In this document: piece by piece, positions 36,580-45,511 of the stretch
How the letters are laid out: the number at the start of each line of letters is the position of its first letter
Position numbering within the stretch: position 1 is the first letter of the stretch
Origin: Dyadobacter sp. NIV53
Lineage (GTDB): Bacteria; Bacteroidota; Bacteroidia; Cytophagales; Spirosomataceae
DNA length: 64,000 nucleotides
Direction: 5' to 3'
Assembly: GCF_019711195.1 (NCBI RefSeq)
Contig: NZ_CP081299.1
Coordinates: forward strand, 6,048,501-6,112,500
Made by a program: the position numbers and the translations under genes
The notes under the pieces: model-generated
Databases searched by the model: none
What the model was told of the DNA's origin: nothing
Seen by the model: only the letters and a program-made list of their open reading frames with translations

Positions 36580-38046
36580 TTAAAATTTCCTGTTCCATTC
36601 TTTCAGCCATCTTTCAATGACTACTTTGGTTTGGGTGAAAAATTCTACTGCATGTTTTCCCTGCCCGTGCAAGTCACCATAAAAACTGTCTTTCCATCCT
36701 GAAAAGGGAAATTGCGCAACCGGTGCAGCCACACCAATATTGATACCAATATTTCCTGCTTCGGCTTCATGACGGAACTTGCGGGCATTGGAACCACTGC
36801 TGGTAAAAACACAGGCCATATTCCCATATCTGCCCGAATTGATAAACCGGATCGCTTCATCAATTGTATTAATGTGTACTAAACTTAAAACCGGCCCGAA
36901 AATCTCTGTGGAAGCCAGTTCTCCATCCAGCGGAATATCTTCAATGATAGTAGGGGCAATGAAATTTCCCTGCTCAAATCCCGGAACCTGTACATTTCTT
37001 CCATCGACAAGTACACGACCTCCTTCGCTTATTCCCTTATCTATTAAATGATTTACCCTGTTTTTACTATCAGCAGTAATCACCGGACCCATTTGTACAT
37101 CACTTTCCAGTCCGAAACCTGTCTTGCGGTTTTTGGCCGATTCTACCAGGCTTTCTGTAATTTCTTTGTGTTCGCCTACTGTAATGATTGTAGAAGCCGC
37201 AAGGCAACGTTGCCCGGCACAGCCATAAACACTGTCAATTACGATTTGCGTCGTCATGTCAATATCTGCATCCGGCAATACAATAACCGGGTTTTTTGCA
37301 CCTCCCTGAGCCTGTACGCGCTTGCCATTTGCGGCACCTTTTGCATATACGTGTCTGGCAACATTGGAAGAACCTACAAAACTGATTCCTTTAATGACCG
37401 GATGTTCCAGCAATGCATCCACTACCTCGCGACCACCCTGTACCAAATTCAGGACGCCTTTTGGTAAATCAAGCTGTTCCATCAGAGCTACTATTTTGGT
37501 CATAGTCAGCGGTACTTTTTCGGATGGTTTAATGATATAGCTGTTGCCGCAAGCCAGTGCATAAGGTAAAAACCAGAAAGTGATCATACCCGGAAAGTTG
37601 AACGGAGCGATACATGCACATACACCCAATGGCTGCCGAATCATGTACTCATCAATTCCTTTTGCAATATCTTCGGAAAATTCGCCCTGCATCATGGCGG
37701 GCATTCCACACGCATTTTCTACGTTTTCTATCGCACGGATCATCTCTGCTTTTGCTTCCAGAAATGTTTTGCCGGATTCAAGTGTAATGGTCCTGGCGAT
37801 GTCATCCAGGTTATCTTCCAGTATTGTTTTTAGTTTAAACAGGTACTGGACACGTTTGGAAACGGGCGTACTTCTCCACTCCTGAAATCCTTCGTGGGCA
37901 GCACTGGCAGCATCCGCAACATCCTGTCCGGTACCGAAAGGTACCTGCACCAGAACTTCCTGTGTGGCCGGATTGACCACATTCATAAATTGATCTGAAT
38001 GACTATCAACCCATTTTCCGTTGATATAATTTTTTAACTTTTCCAT
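36580..38046 (-). CDS. iolA: Methylmalonate-semialdehyde dehydrogenase (CoA-acylating)
   Basis: 488-aa aldehyde dehydrogenase superfamily enzyme that converts malonate semialdehyde (from inositol) or methylmalonate semialdehyde to acetyl- or propionyl-CoA with NAD. Start LKNYINGKWVDSHSDQ. The catalytic C281 lies in YGCAGQRCLAAST; other family features are IAPFNFPGMITFWFLP, FVGSSNVARHVYA and FPFSGWKDSFYGDLHGQGK. The last two segments are the MMSDH version rather than betaine- or retinal-dehydrogenase type. Last chemical step of the iol pathway. Confidence 0.93.
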   Translation of the reverse strand: MEKLKNYINGKWVDSHSDQFMNVVNPATQEVLVQVPFGTGQDVADAASAAHEGFQEWRSTPVSKRVQYLFKLKTILEDNLDDIARTITLESGKTFLEAKAEMIRAIENVENACGMPAMMQGEFSEDIAKGIDEYMIRQPLGVCACIAPFNFPGMITFWFLPYALACGNSYIIKPSEKVPLTMTKIVALMEQLDLPKGVLNLVQGGREVVDALLEHPVIKGISFVGSSNVARHVYAKGAANGKRVQAQGGAKNPVIVLPDADIDMTTQIVIDSVYGCAGQRCLAASTIITVGEHKEITESLVESAKNRKTGFGLESDVQMGPVITADSKNRVNHLIDKGISEGGRVLVDGRNVQVPGFEQGNFIAPTIIEDIPLDGELASTEIFGPVLSLVHINTIDEAIRFINSGRYGNMACVFTSSGSNARKFRHEAEAGNIGINIGVAAPVAQFPFSGWKDSFYGDLHGQGKHAVEFFTQTKVVIERWLKEWNRKF

Positions 38047-38069
38047 AATATTATTTATGATTAATGTTT

Positions 38070-38191
38070 AGGTTACACAGAGAGCCACGGAGTTAAGGAG
38101 AGAACCACAGAGAGCTTTTTTTAAAGAGAATATACATATAAAAAAATCTCTGTGGCTCTCTTTTTAGTCTCTGTGGTTCTCTGGGTAACCT
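38070..38191. repeat. 122-bp imperfect inverted repeat between iolC and iolA
   Basis: The ends aggttacacagagag and ctctgggtaacct are reverse complements with mismatches. Within each arm, CACAGAG-type 10- to 15-bp units repeat (ccacggag, accacagagag / ctctgtggctctc, ctctgtggttctc). It ends 1 bp before the iolC stop codon on the minus strand and has a T/A-rich loop. A class of such short palindromic elements is widespread in Cytophagales spacers. As RNA it would form a long hairpin and may regulate relative output of iolC and iolA. Confidence 0.7.
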
Positions 38192-38192
38192 T

Positions 38193-39203
38193 CTAAAACC
38201 CACCACGACTTTCTACGAATTCCATTACTTCAGCATTTGTAGGCATAAAATTCGCGCAGCCTTCTCTGGTTACAATAATGGCTCCGCAGGCATTTCCCAT
38301 TCTGACACTTTTATACAAATCCCAGTCATTTAGCAAACCATAAGAAAATCCGGCACAGAATGCATCACCTGCACCCAGGACATTCAAAACTTCTACGGGA
38401 AAGCCAGGGACTTTCACTTCCTCTTTATCAGGCTGAAAAATGGATGCACCATCTTTACCTCGTTTTACAACCAATGTTTTTACCCCGGATTTCATAATTT
38501 CCTGAATTGCATTGTCAATATTTCCCCTGATTTCCGGTGCGGATATTTGCTGATGTTTGATAAGCAGCTGTTCTTTGTCAGTAAGATAAGTGGCCAGGAT
38601 TTCTTCTTCCGTTCCGACAACAATACTAAAACTGCTTAAAGCTGCACGCAGAGTTACGCCAAATGACCGCGGATCATCCCATTGATCAGCCCGGAAATCA
38701 ATGTCAAGAAGTGTCGTAATATTATTTTTTTTGGCAACTTCCAATGCGTAAAACATGGCAGTACGGCTTGGATCTTTACTAAAAGCAGTTCCTGAAAAAG
38801 CAGCAGCTTTAAATTCCTGGAATGGAATAGCATTGACATGATCAATGTTCAGATTGATATCAGCACAATTTTCGCGGTAATATACCAGTGGAAATTTATC
38901 AGGCGGTTCAATTCCTAAAACCACGGCAGAGCTTCTGGTTCCTTCAATAGTCGGAATCCATTCTGTTGCAATTCCTTCCTCATTCAGGAAATGTTTGATG
39001 AAATTGCCAACCTGGTCGTTTCCTATACCAGTAAGAATGGCAGTTTTCAAACCTAAACGCTGGCCTCCGGTTGCAATGTTCAGTGGACATCCACCCACAA
39101 ATGCATTAAAGGCAGATATTTTTTCAAAAGGACTGCCAACATTAGCCGAATACAGGTCAATGGACGAGCGGCCAAGAGTCAGGAGATCATATTTTTTGGT
39201 CAT
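38193..39203 (-). CDS. iolC: 5-dehydro-2-deoxygluconokinase (PfkB family)
   Basis: 336-aa ribokinase-fold sugar kinase that phosphorylates 2-deoxy-5-keto-gluconate. N-terminal FVGGCPLNIATGGQRLGLKT (first PfkB signature), then VVKRGKDGASIF and LNVLGAGDAFCAGFSYG, the second signature with the catalytic Asp. Cytoplasmic; in the same transcript as iolB and iolA. Confidence 0.9.
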   Translation of the reverse strand: MTKKYDLLTLGRSSIDLYSANVGSPFEKISAFNAFVGGCPLNIATGGQRLGLKTAILTGIGNDQVGNFIKHFLNEEGIATEWIPTIEGTRSSAVVLGIEPPDKFPLVYYRENCADINLNIDHVNAIPFQEFKAAAFSGTAFSKDPSRTAMFYALEVAKKNNITTLLDIDFRADQWDDPRSFGVTLRAALSSFSIVVGTEEEILATYLTDKEQLLIKHQQISAPEIRGNIDNAIQEIMKSGVKTLVVKRGKDGASIFQPDKEEVKVPGFPVEVLNVLGAGDAFCAGFSYGLLNDWDLYKSVRMGNACGAIIVTREGCANFMPTNAEVMEFVESRGGF

Positions 39204-39352
39204 ATTAATAGGCTATCGGCAGGAAATGCGGTCTGAACGCTCTTTGCGGGCTGAACGCGGAATACGATAAATTGAAAGTCTGTTATATTAGGCATACGAA
39301 ATTTTTAACTTGGGATTCAGCCCGCAAAAATGCGTTCAGACTCCTTTATCAT

Positions 39353-40216
39353 TCACCCATTCATTTCTGCGGTCACAAGCGGAAGTCTTGGATCTGAACC
39401 TTTCCATGTACCATATATCCAGTCGTGATCCGGATCGGACGTATTAGCTAATGACTGATCACTGCCTGCGAGAAAATTGAGATAATACACGTGATATCCA
39501 TGGCCGGCCACAACAGGATGATAACCTCTTGGAACCAAAACTGCTTCATTGTTCTTCACACGGATAATTTCATCCAGAGAACGATCTTCTGTATAAACCT
39601 GTTGAATGGCGTATCCCTGCGGTTTATCAATTTTATAAAAATAAATTTCTTCCAGGTTGGCTTCTAATAAATTCCCGTCAGCATCTGTTTTTCTCTCATC
39701 ATGTTTGTGTGCCGGAAAAGATGACCAGTTACCCGACGGCGTATACACCTCAACGCATACAATTTTGTGGCAATCAAAACCTGGTTCGAGCAGGCTGTTA
39801 ATCTGGCGGTTTGCATTATCCCCTCCGCGGTATTCAATGGCTGCTTCCTCCGGACGTTTCATTCGAGGCGGATGGTCTTCATCAGATGCTACCCAGCAAA
39901 TGGCAATGTCCGTCTTATCAGATTGTGCCGTTAAAATGTAATCCGTATTTCTTGACAAGTACATCGCATGACCAATTCCACTGAAAACGTCTTTTCTGCC
40001 ATTTCCTGTTTCCCATGTTTGTCCTTTGGCTTCGACTTTAAAATTACCGCCAAGCAACGCAATGCAATATTCGTATTCACCGGTATTTCCTGTTATCTGT
40101 TCGTTCAGATCCAGTATTTTAGCCTCAAAATTCAGGTAAGTCCACCCGGCCTTTTCACTTGTTAAATGGTGATACGTTTTTTTGTCCGTTTCCGGTTTGA
40201 TCAGTAAATCATTCAT
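39353..40216 (-). CDS. iolB: 5-deoxy-glucuronate isomerase
   Basis: 287-aa double cupin enzyme converting 5-deoxy-D-glucuronate into 2-deoxy-5-keto-D-gluconate. I choose ATG 40216 (MNDLLIKPETDKKTYHHLTS), which fits the family N-terminus; ATG at 40234 and GTG at 40240 are in frame. Motifs: SEKAGWTYLNFEAKI, SFPAHKHDERKTDADGN (metal-binding His), LEEIYFYKIDKPQGYAIQ, VLVPRGYHPVVAGHGYHVY. First gene of the inositol transcription unit, facing the LacI regulator across a 125-bp promoter region. Confidence 0.92.
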   Translation of the reverse strand: MNDLLIKPETDKKTYHHLTSEKAGWTYLNFEAKILDLNEQITGNTGEYEYCIALLGGNFKVEAKGQTWETGNGRKDVFSGIGHAMYLSRNTDYILTAQSDKTDIAICWVASDEDHPPRMKRPEEAAIEYRGGDNANRQINSLLEPGFDCHKIVCVEVYTPSGNWSSFPAHKHDERKTDADGNLLEANLEEIYFYKIDKPQGYAIQQVYTEDRSLDEIIRVKNNEAVLVPRGYHPVVAGHGYHVYYLNFLAGSDQSLANTSDPDHDWIYGTWKGSDPRLPLVTAEMNG

Positions 40217-40273
40217 TTTTGTATTACATTTCATTTCCACAATAATAGCGTGGTATTAATGAAGTACAAAATA

Positions 40274-40281
40274 TAAATTTG
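40274..40281 (+). promoter_or_regulatory. Possible -7 element of the LacI-family regulator gene
   Basis: TAAATTTG matches TAnnTTTG exactly, 61 bp upstream of the regulator start and just before the operator at 40293; a start of transcription would fall at or near the operator. Confidence 0.35.
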
Positions 40282-40292
40282 TTTATATTGTA

Positions 40293-40306
40293 TGCAAACG
40301 TTTGAA
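40293..40306. promoter_or_regulatory. LacI-type operator in the iolB / regulator divergent region
   Basis: TGCAAACGTTTGAA, 12 of 14 positions palindromic and identical in the core to the sites at 35282 and 48720. It lies 77 bp upstream of iolB and 36 bp upstream of the regulator ATG, so it can control both genes. Confidence 0.7.
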
Positions 40307-40341
40307 AAAATTTATAAAATTAAATTGCAATTATCCTACTA

Positions 40342-41373
40342 ATGAATTCTTCTCGTCCGGTTACAATTAAAGACATTGCAAAAAGATTCCGTTGTTCACC
40401 TTCCACCGTATCCAGAGCGTTGAATGACCATCCTGCGATTAATGAGGATACCCGGAAAAATATACAGGAATATGCAAGAGAAGTTGGTTACCAGCGCAAT
40501 GAAGTTTCTCTTAGTTTGTTGAATAAAAAGACAGCTTCACTTGGCGTTGTGGTGCCTACGATTAGTAATTACTACGAAACAGCAGTGATAGAAGGGCTTC
40601 ATAATGTGCTGCAGCCAATGGGTTACACGCTGAATATATGTGTGACGAACGAAAGTTATTTTTTGGAAAAAGAATATCTCTCAAAACTGCTTTCCAACAG
40701 AACGGAAGGTATATTTTTATCAGTTTCGCAGGAAACATACGACTCAGGTTATTATGAGCATCTGGAACAGGTTGTCTTAAGAAAAACACCATTGATCTTC
40801 ATTGACCGTGAATATGAAGATTTTGAAACAAGCCGTGCTACTGTTGACGATTACCACGGGGCATTTGCCGCTGTTGAACATCTGATCACGATGGGTTACA
40901 AACAAATCGCACATTTGAAAGGTCCGAATGGTTTAACCGTATCTGAGCAGCGGCTGAAAGGATATATTGATTGTCTGAAAAAGTACGGCATTGGAATTAG
41001 GGAAGAATTAATTGTGAATACCAATTTTCGGTTTGAAAGTGCCATTTTACCTACGAGGCGATTGCTGGAAATGGATTTACCACCGGATGCGATATTTGGA
41101 GTAAATGACCAGGTGGCTATTGCTGCCATGCGGGTTGTAAAGGAAAAAGGGTTGAGAATCCCTCAGGATATAGGGTTAATAGGATTCGACAATTCACCGA
41201 TTTCAGCCTATACATTTCCATCATTAACGACTGTGAACCGTCCCGGCCGGAAAATTGGAATGGAGGCATCACGCTTGTTTTTGAGCCAGTTGAACGGTTC
41301 TGTTGATTTTTCGCATGAAAGCATTGTATTGCCTTCGGAGCTAATAATCAGGGAATCTTCGCTGAGGGTTTAA
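40342..41373 (+). CDS. LacI-family transcriptional regulator of the inositol cluster
   Basis: 343-aa repressor. The N-terminal HTH (VTIKDIAKRFRCSPSTVSRA) and hinge helix region (YQRNEVSLSLLNKK) are followed by a type I periplasmic-binding-like effector domain (LGVVVPTISNYYETAVIEG, PLIFIDREYED, DAIFGVNDQVAIAAMRVV, TTVNRPGRKIGMEA). It is divergent from iolB with a LacI-type palindrome between the genes, so it should repress the cluster until an inositol-derived ligand binds. It plays the role of IolR but belongs to another family than the Bacillus DeoR-type IolR. Confidence 0.9.
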   Translation: MNSSRPVTIKDIAKRFRCSPSTVSRALNDHPAINEDTRKNIQEYAREVGYQRNEVSLSLLNKKTASLGVVVPTISNYYETAVIEGLHNVLQPMGYTLNICVTNESYFLEKEYLSKLLSNRTEGIFLSVSQETYDSGYYEHLEQVVLRKTPLIFIDREYEDFETSRATVDDYHGAFAAVEHLITMGYKQIAHLKGPNGLTVSEQRLKGYIDCLKKYGIGIREELIVNTNFRFESAILPTRRLLEMDLPPDAIFGVNDQVAIAAMRVVKEKGLRIPQDIGLIGFDNSPISAYTFPSLTTVNRPGRKIGMEASRLFLSQLNGSVDFSHESIVLPSELIIRESSLRV

Positions 41374-41428
41374 TGGGGATTAGAAATTTGGAACATATAA
41401 AACGTAATATTTATATTGAGGTAATTTA

Positions 41429-41442
41429 TACAATGTATTGTA
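41429..41442. promoter_or_regulatory. TACAATGTATTGTA palindrome upstream of DUF3857 gene
   Basis: 14-bp sequence whose CAATGTATTG core also occurs at 35311-35324 (TGCAATGTATTGCA) beside the symporter operator. Arms are perfect and the centre GT is not symmetric. Confidence 0.25.
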
Positions 41443-41496
41443 AAATTTATTCATAGTTTTAGGATATCAATTAACCCTCATTCTAAAATTATTCTA

Positions 41497-43632
41497 TTGA
41501 CTGGTACCACTAATTCCGTCAAATTTACTCTGTTAGTTTTTTTGGTTTTGATTTTTTCAGGAGTTGAAGTCATAGCTGGACCCTCGGTTGGTATTAAACC
41601 TGCACCCTCCTGGCTGCTTCCGGTCACTCCCGGTGGAAAAGCCCCATCATCCAAAGATTTCTCTGATGGCTATTATGTCGTATTTTCTGACAGGCAGGTT
41701 CATTTGGATAAAAAAACAGCTTATTACCATCATATCAGACAAATAGCGTCTGAAAGCGGCATTCAGAACGGATCCGAAATTTCGGTGGTTTTTAATCCTT
41801 CCTATGAACATATAGATTTTCACAAGATCACTGTATGGCGGGATGGAAAAGCTGTTTCCGAAATGAAAGCTTCGGATTTTAAGATTATTCCGGTGGAAAC
41901 AGATCGTCAGCGGTTCATTTACAACGGAGATTTTTCTGCTTCGGTAATTCTGAAAGATATTCGCAAAGGTGACCGGATTGAATATGCATATTCTCTAACA
42001 GGCTGGAACCCCGTTTTGCTGAACAAGTATTCCAGCACTTTTAGCTTTGGCGTTTATGATTACATTTCACACATACATTATGCAGTGATTACCGATAGTG
42101 ACCGCAAAATTTATTTTAAAGATTTTAATAAACCTCCTGGCAAAACAACCAGAAAGACAAATTCTGGTACAAGTTATGAATGGGATCTGAAAAGTATTAA
42201 GAATATTCGGTACGAAGATGATGTGCCATCCTGGTTCAGCAACCAGCCTGCTGTTCAGATTACAGAATATGAAACATGGAAAGAGGTTGTAGACTGGGGG
42301 TTGAATTTTTATCAGATACCAGCTGTTGGCGGTCCCCTCAAAAACAAAGTGGAAGAATGGAAAAAACTAGCCAAAGGTAGCCGGCATGCCTATATGGAAT
42401 CTGCTGTTCGTTTTGTACAGGATGAAATCCGGTATCTCGGTATAGAAACAGGAGAAAATTCGCATCGTCCACATAATCCGGACGAAGTTTTCAGGCAACG
42501 TTATGGCGATTGTAAGGACAAATCATTTTTATTATGTGCGCTTCTTAAAGCAAACGATATTGACAGCGATCCCATGTTGGTTAATACTTATAAAAAATCG
42601 CATGTATCAGAGTACCTCCCTTCTCCGGCAGATTTTAACCATGTTGTTGTCCGTGCCAGAATCAGAGATGAAGGGCCAAATTTAAGTAAGGAGAATGCAT
42701 TTGTCTTTATTGATGCCACTTTTTCATTACAAGGCGGTGCCATTTCGAAATTGTTTTTCCCGGCGTATGGAGCAGGCTTGCTTCTCAGAAAAGGGCAGGA
42801 AGATATTATTCCTGTTCCATTACAAAATCCCGGATATGTTACAGTTGAAGAAGAAATAGTGCTTCCGGCTCAGAATCAAGTGTTAGCAATGGGCTCATTT
42901 ATCACAAAAACAATCTATTTTGAAGGTGAAGCAGATGATATGCGTTCTCAATTTCAGGATAACAACTTATCTGAAACGGAAGAAACGTATCTCAATTATT
43001 ACCGGAAAAATTATAAAAATGCCGAGTTTGAAACTTTGAATCCACTGGAATATTATGATCAGCGGGAAGCCAATAATTTTTCCCTGATTGAACGGTATTC
43101 CATGAAAAATGCATGGCAGTATGATAGCACCAGACAAAAATATTATTTTAGTATTTGGGGTAAAATGCTTTATGATCAACTACTTGAATTACCAAATAAG
43201 CCACGTAAAGAGCCCGCATATCTGAAATTCCCATATCATCTCATGTACACAATACGAGTACGTATGCCCGGTCCCTGGAACGTTCCTGATGATAAATGGG
43301 AAATTAAAAGAGATGCATATGAGATCGCTTTCAAATCAGAATTTGTAGCGGCTGAAAATGTCTGGCAGTTATATTATGAATATGAAACGCTAAAAGACCA
43401 TATTACACCTGATGAGAGTAAACAGTTTAAAGAGGATATTTCGAAAATTGTAGATAACCTGGATTATGAATTAAATAGCCCAGCAACGGATACAGAAACC
43501 AAGAATATCCCGATGATGCTGTTAGGTTTTGCAGCCGTTCTGGTAGGTTCTGGATTTGTATTCGGATTAATAGGGGCTTTTGTTTTTCTTATTTACAAAC
43601 TGGTTTTAAAATGGAGATCACGGGACCATTGA
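41497..43632 (+). CDS. DUF3857 and transglutaminase-like secreted/membrane protein
   Basis: 711 aa. The start is TTG 41497; no ATG or GTG is available before the in-frame stop at 41422, and the leader after TTG is hydrophobic (SVKFTLLVFLVLIFSGV). Residues ~60-230 form a DUF3857 beta domain (HLDKKTAYYHHIRQIASESG). A transglutaminase-core domain follows with C339 in RYGDCKDKSFLLCALL, H382 in FNHVVV and D406 in FIDAT, the complete triad. The C-terminus has one membrane span (GFAAVLVGSGFVFGLIGAFVF). These proteins may cross-link or hydrolyse peptides in the envelope; the role is unknown. It lies between the LacI gene and susD and converges on the latter. Confidence 0.85.
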   Translation: MTGTTNSVKFTLLVFLVLIFSGVEVIAGPSVGIKPAPSWLLPVTPGGKAPSSKDFSDGYYVVFSDRQVHLDKKTAYYHHIRQIASESGIQNGSEISVVFNPSYEHIDFHKITVWRDGKAVSEMKASDFKIIPVETDRQRFIYNGDFSASVILKDIRKGDRIEYAYSLTGWNPVLLNKYSSTFSFGVYDYISHIHYAVITDSDRKIYFKDFNKPPGKTTRKTNSGTSYEWDLKSIKNIRYEDDVPSWFSNQPAVQITEYETWKEVVDWGLNFYQIPAVGGPLKNKVEEWKKLAKGSRHAYMESAVRFVQDEIRYLGIETGENSHRPHNPDEVFRQRYGDCKDKSFLLCALLKANDIDSDPMLVNTYKKSHVSEYLPSPADFNHVVVRARIRDEGPNLSKENAFVFIDATFSLQGGAISKLFFPAYGAGLLLRKGQEDIIPVPLQNPGYVTVEEEIVLPAQNQVLAMGSFITKTIYFEGEADDMRSQFQDNNLSETEETYLNYYRKNYKNAEFETLNPLEYYDQREANNFSLIERYSMKNAWQYDSTRQKYYFSIWGKMLYDQLLELPNKPRKEPAYLKFPYHLMYTIRVRMPGPWNVPDDKWEIKRDAYEIAFKSEFVAAENVWQLYYEYETLKDHITPDESKQFKEDISKIVDNLDYELNSPATDTETKNIPMMLLGFAAVLVGSGFVFGLIGAFVFLIYKLVLKWRSRDH

Positions 43633-43747
43633 TAAGAGGGAGGGTACAATTTGTACCTGTCCGTTCGTAGAAATTTCTAACTTTTATCGGAAATAAAAAG
43701 AAGAAGAAACTGAGCAAAAGGATAAAAAATCAGATTTTAAATAGGCA

Positions 43748-43786
43748 GAAAAAAAGAAGTCAAGTTTTTGAAACTTGACTTCTTTG
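43748..43786. terminator. Bidirectional terminator between DUF3857 gene and second susD
   Basis: Perfect stem aaagaagtcaagttt / aaacttgacttcttt with A and T runs on the two sides, between converging genes. Confidence 0.85.
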
Positions 43787-43809
43787 GTTTAATATACAAT
43801 TAAAATTTC

Positions 43810-45501
43810 TCAATACCCGTCATTCTGCTTCAGATACCCCGGAAGGTTCGAAGCGCCGTCAATGGCAGTTTGCGGAATAGGGAAGATCCTTTTCTTTACG
43901 TCAGTATTGGTTTTTTCAGTCCAGGTTCCCTCGTATTTTCCAAAACGGATCATGTCCGTACGGCGAAGCATTTCCCAGTAAAATTCAAAACCGCGTTCAC
44001 GGAAAAGTAGATCCAGAGTCATGGATGTAAGTGCAGGAGGCGGATTAGTTGCAGTACGTGATGCCCTTACAATATTAACATCGGCCAATGCACCGGCTGC
44101 ATCGCTTTTACGTAACCTGGCTTCGGCACGCATCATGTAAACATCAGCAAGACGTATGATCGAAATATCAGCTTCTCCTTTATTTCTACCCGTATTGGAT
44201 ACCCGGCTGAATTCATATTTTTCTACACGATAGCCTGAATTGTAATTACTTCCGGCAGTTGTGAAATCTATATTCTGAGAAAAGCTTACAGCCAGATCCG
44301 CTCTGTTCCGCGTTACATAAGTAAGTCTCCCCACTTTTAGTTTGCCATCAGGACATCTTACAAAAGCACCGTTTACACGAAGTGCGCCGTATTGCTGACC
44401 TCTGAGAATACCACGGTTGATTTTATAATCTGCATCGTTAAGACAAGTGTCAGCTTTATTTGTATACACCGACATGTTTTCTTTATAAAATCTCGGATCA
44501 CGTGTTGGGTCAACAGTACCATAAGCCTGTACCCACGACTGGTAAAAATCGGAGGTTATGGCTGGTCCGTCTGTTCCGTTTGCTGCCGGGAATTCTGCCA
44601 ATGGGAACTGGTCGCCTGATATAGAGAAATAGGCCATACGGTTATGACCATTCAGATCCGGGCGCTGGTCAACTGCAAAGATCAATTCCTCATTGGTATG
44701 GTTGTCGTTACCAAAAATGGCAAAGTAATCACTTGATAACTTGGATTGCCCGGATGCAATGATCTTATCACTGTATGAGATCACTTTATCCATATCTGCG
44801 CTCGGGAAATCAAACGTGGTACCGTAAATGTTTCTGTAAACCGGCGCGTTCAGATAAAGCCTGGCGAGTAATCCCCAAACGGCCGCCTGGTTCAGTCTGC
44901 CCGGACCAACTACCGATTTTGGCTGCATCAATGGTTCGATGGCCAGCAATTCACTTTCAATATACTTCACAGCTTCGTCGCCGCGGATAATCTGGGAAGT
45001 AGTACCAGCGTCCTCTTTTACGAAAACAATACCAAACATATCCAGGGCAATCAGATTATAGTATGCCCGCATTCCTCTTGCCTCGGCCAGAAATGTTGCC
45101 GCATTTGGATTAGCTGAATTTTTAAAACCTGCAATAGCTGTAATAGATCTCGAAATAGATTGGACCAGCGTATTCCATGTACTGTTGACGTTAGGATCCG
45201 TACTGGTTGTATTGTGCTGATGCAGCGCCAGGTAAATTCCATTGTCACCCCAGTCAGTTCCTCCCCGATAAGGCAAAATGGCCTCATCCGTAGAAATTTC
45301 CTGTAATGCGAAGTAAGTGGTATGCTGAAACAAGTTAGGCAACAAAGCATATACTGGCGCAAGCAAACCGTTTGCTTCGTTCTCTTCGGACAGTTCTGTA
45401 CTCAGGGTTTCATCCAGAACCTGTTCATTCAGATCGGTACAGGCAGTGGTTAATAATAAAATTCCTGCAACCGTAAATATGAGAGATAATTTCTTTTTCA
45501 T
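43810..45501 (-). CDS. SusD/RagB-family substrate-binding lipoprotein (inositol-cluster-linked)
   Basis: 563 aa. Lipobox LLLTTAC (Cys ~21) followed by TDLNEQVLDE, the SusD N-terminal pattern. Typical features: AEARGMRAYYNLIALDMFG, RLNQAAVWGLLARLYLN, RLADVYMMRAEARLRKSDA and the C-terminal RERGFEFYWEMLRRTDMIRFG, ending LPGYLKQNDGY. It is 10 bp after the susC stop and certainly co-transcribed. The operator upstream of susC ties this pair to the inositol regulon; no glycosidase is nearby, so a small inositol compound is a candidate ligand. Confidence 0.93.
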   Translation of the reverse strand: MKKKLSLIFTVAGILLLTTACTDLNEQVLDETLSTELSEENEANGLLAPVYALLPNLFQHTTYFALQEISTDEAILPYRGGTDWGDNGIYLALHQHNTTSTDPNVNSTWNTLVQSISRSITAIAGFKNSANPNAATFLAEARGMRAYYNLIALDMFGIVFVKEDAGTTSQIIRGDEAVKYIESELLAIEPLMQPKSVVGPGRLNQAAVWGLLARLYLNAPVYRNIYGTTFDFPSADMDKVISYSDKIIASGQSKLSSDYFAIFGNDNHTNEELIFAVDQRPDLNGHNRMAYFSISGDQFPLAEFPAANGTDGPAITSDFYQSWVQAYGTVDPTRDPRFYKENMSVYTNKADTCLNDADYKINRGILRGQQYGALRVNGAFVRCPDGKLKVGRLTYVTRNRADLAVSFSQNIDFTTAGSNYNSGYRVEKYEFSRVSNTGRNKGEADISIIRLADVYMMRAEARLRKSDAAGALADVNIVRASRTATNPPPALTSMTLDLLFRERGFEFYWEMLRRTDMIRFGKYEGTWTEKTNTDVKKRIFPIPQTAIDGASNLPGYLKQNDGY

Positions 45502-45511
45502 CGTGTATTTA

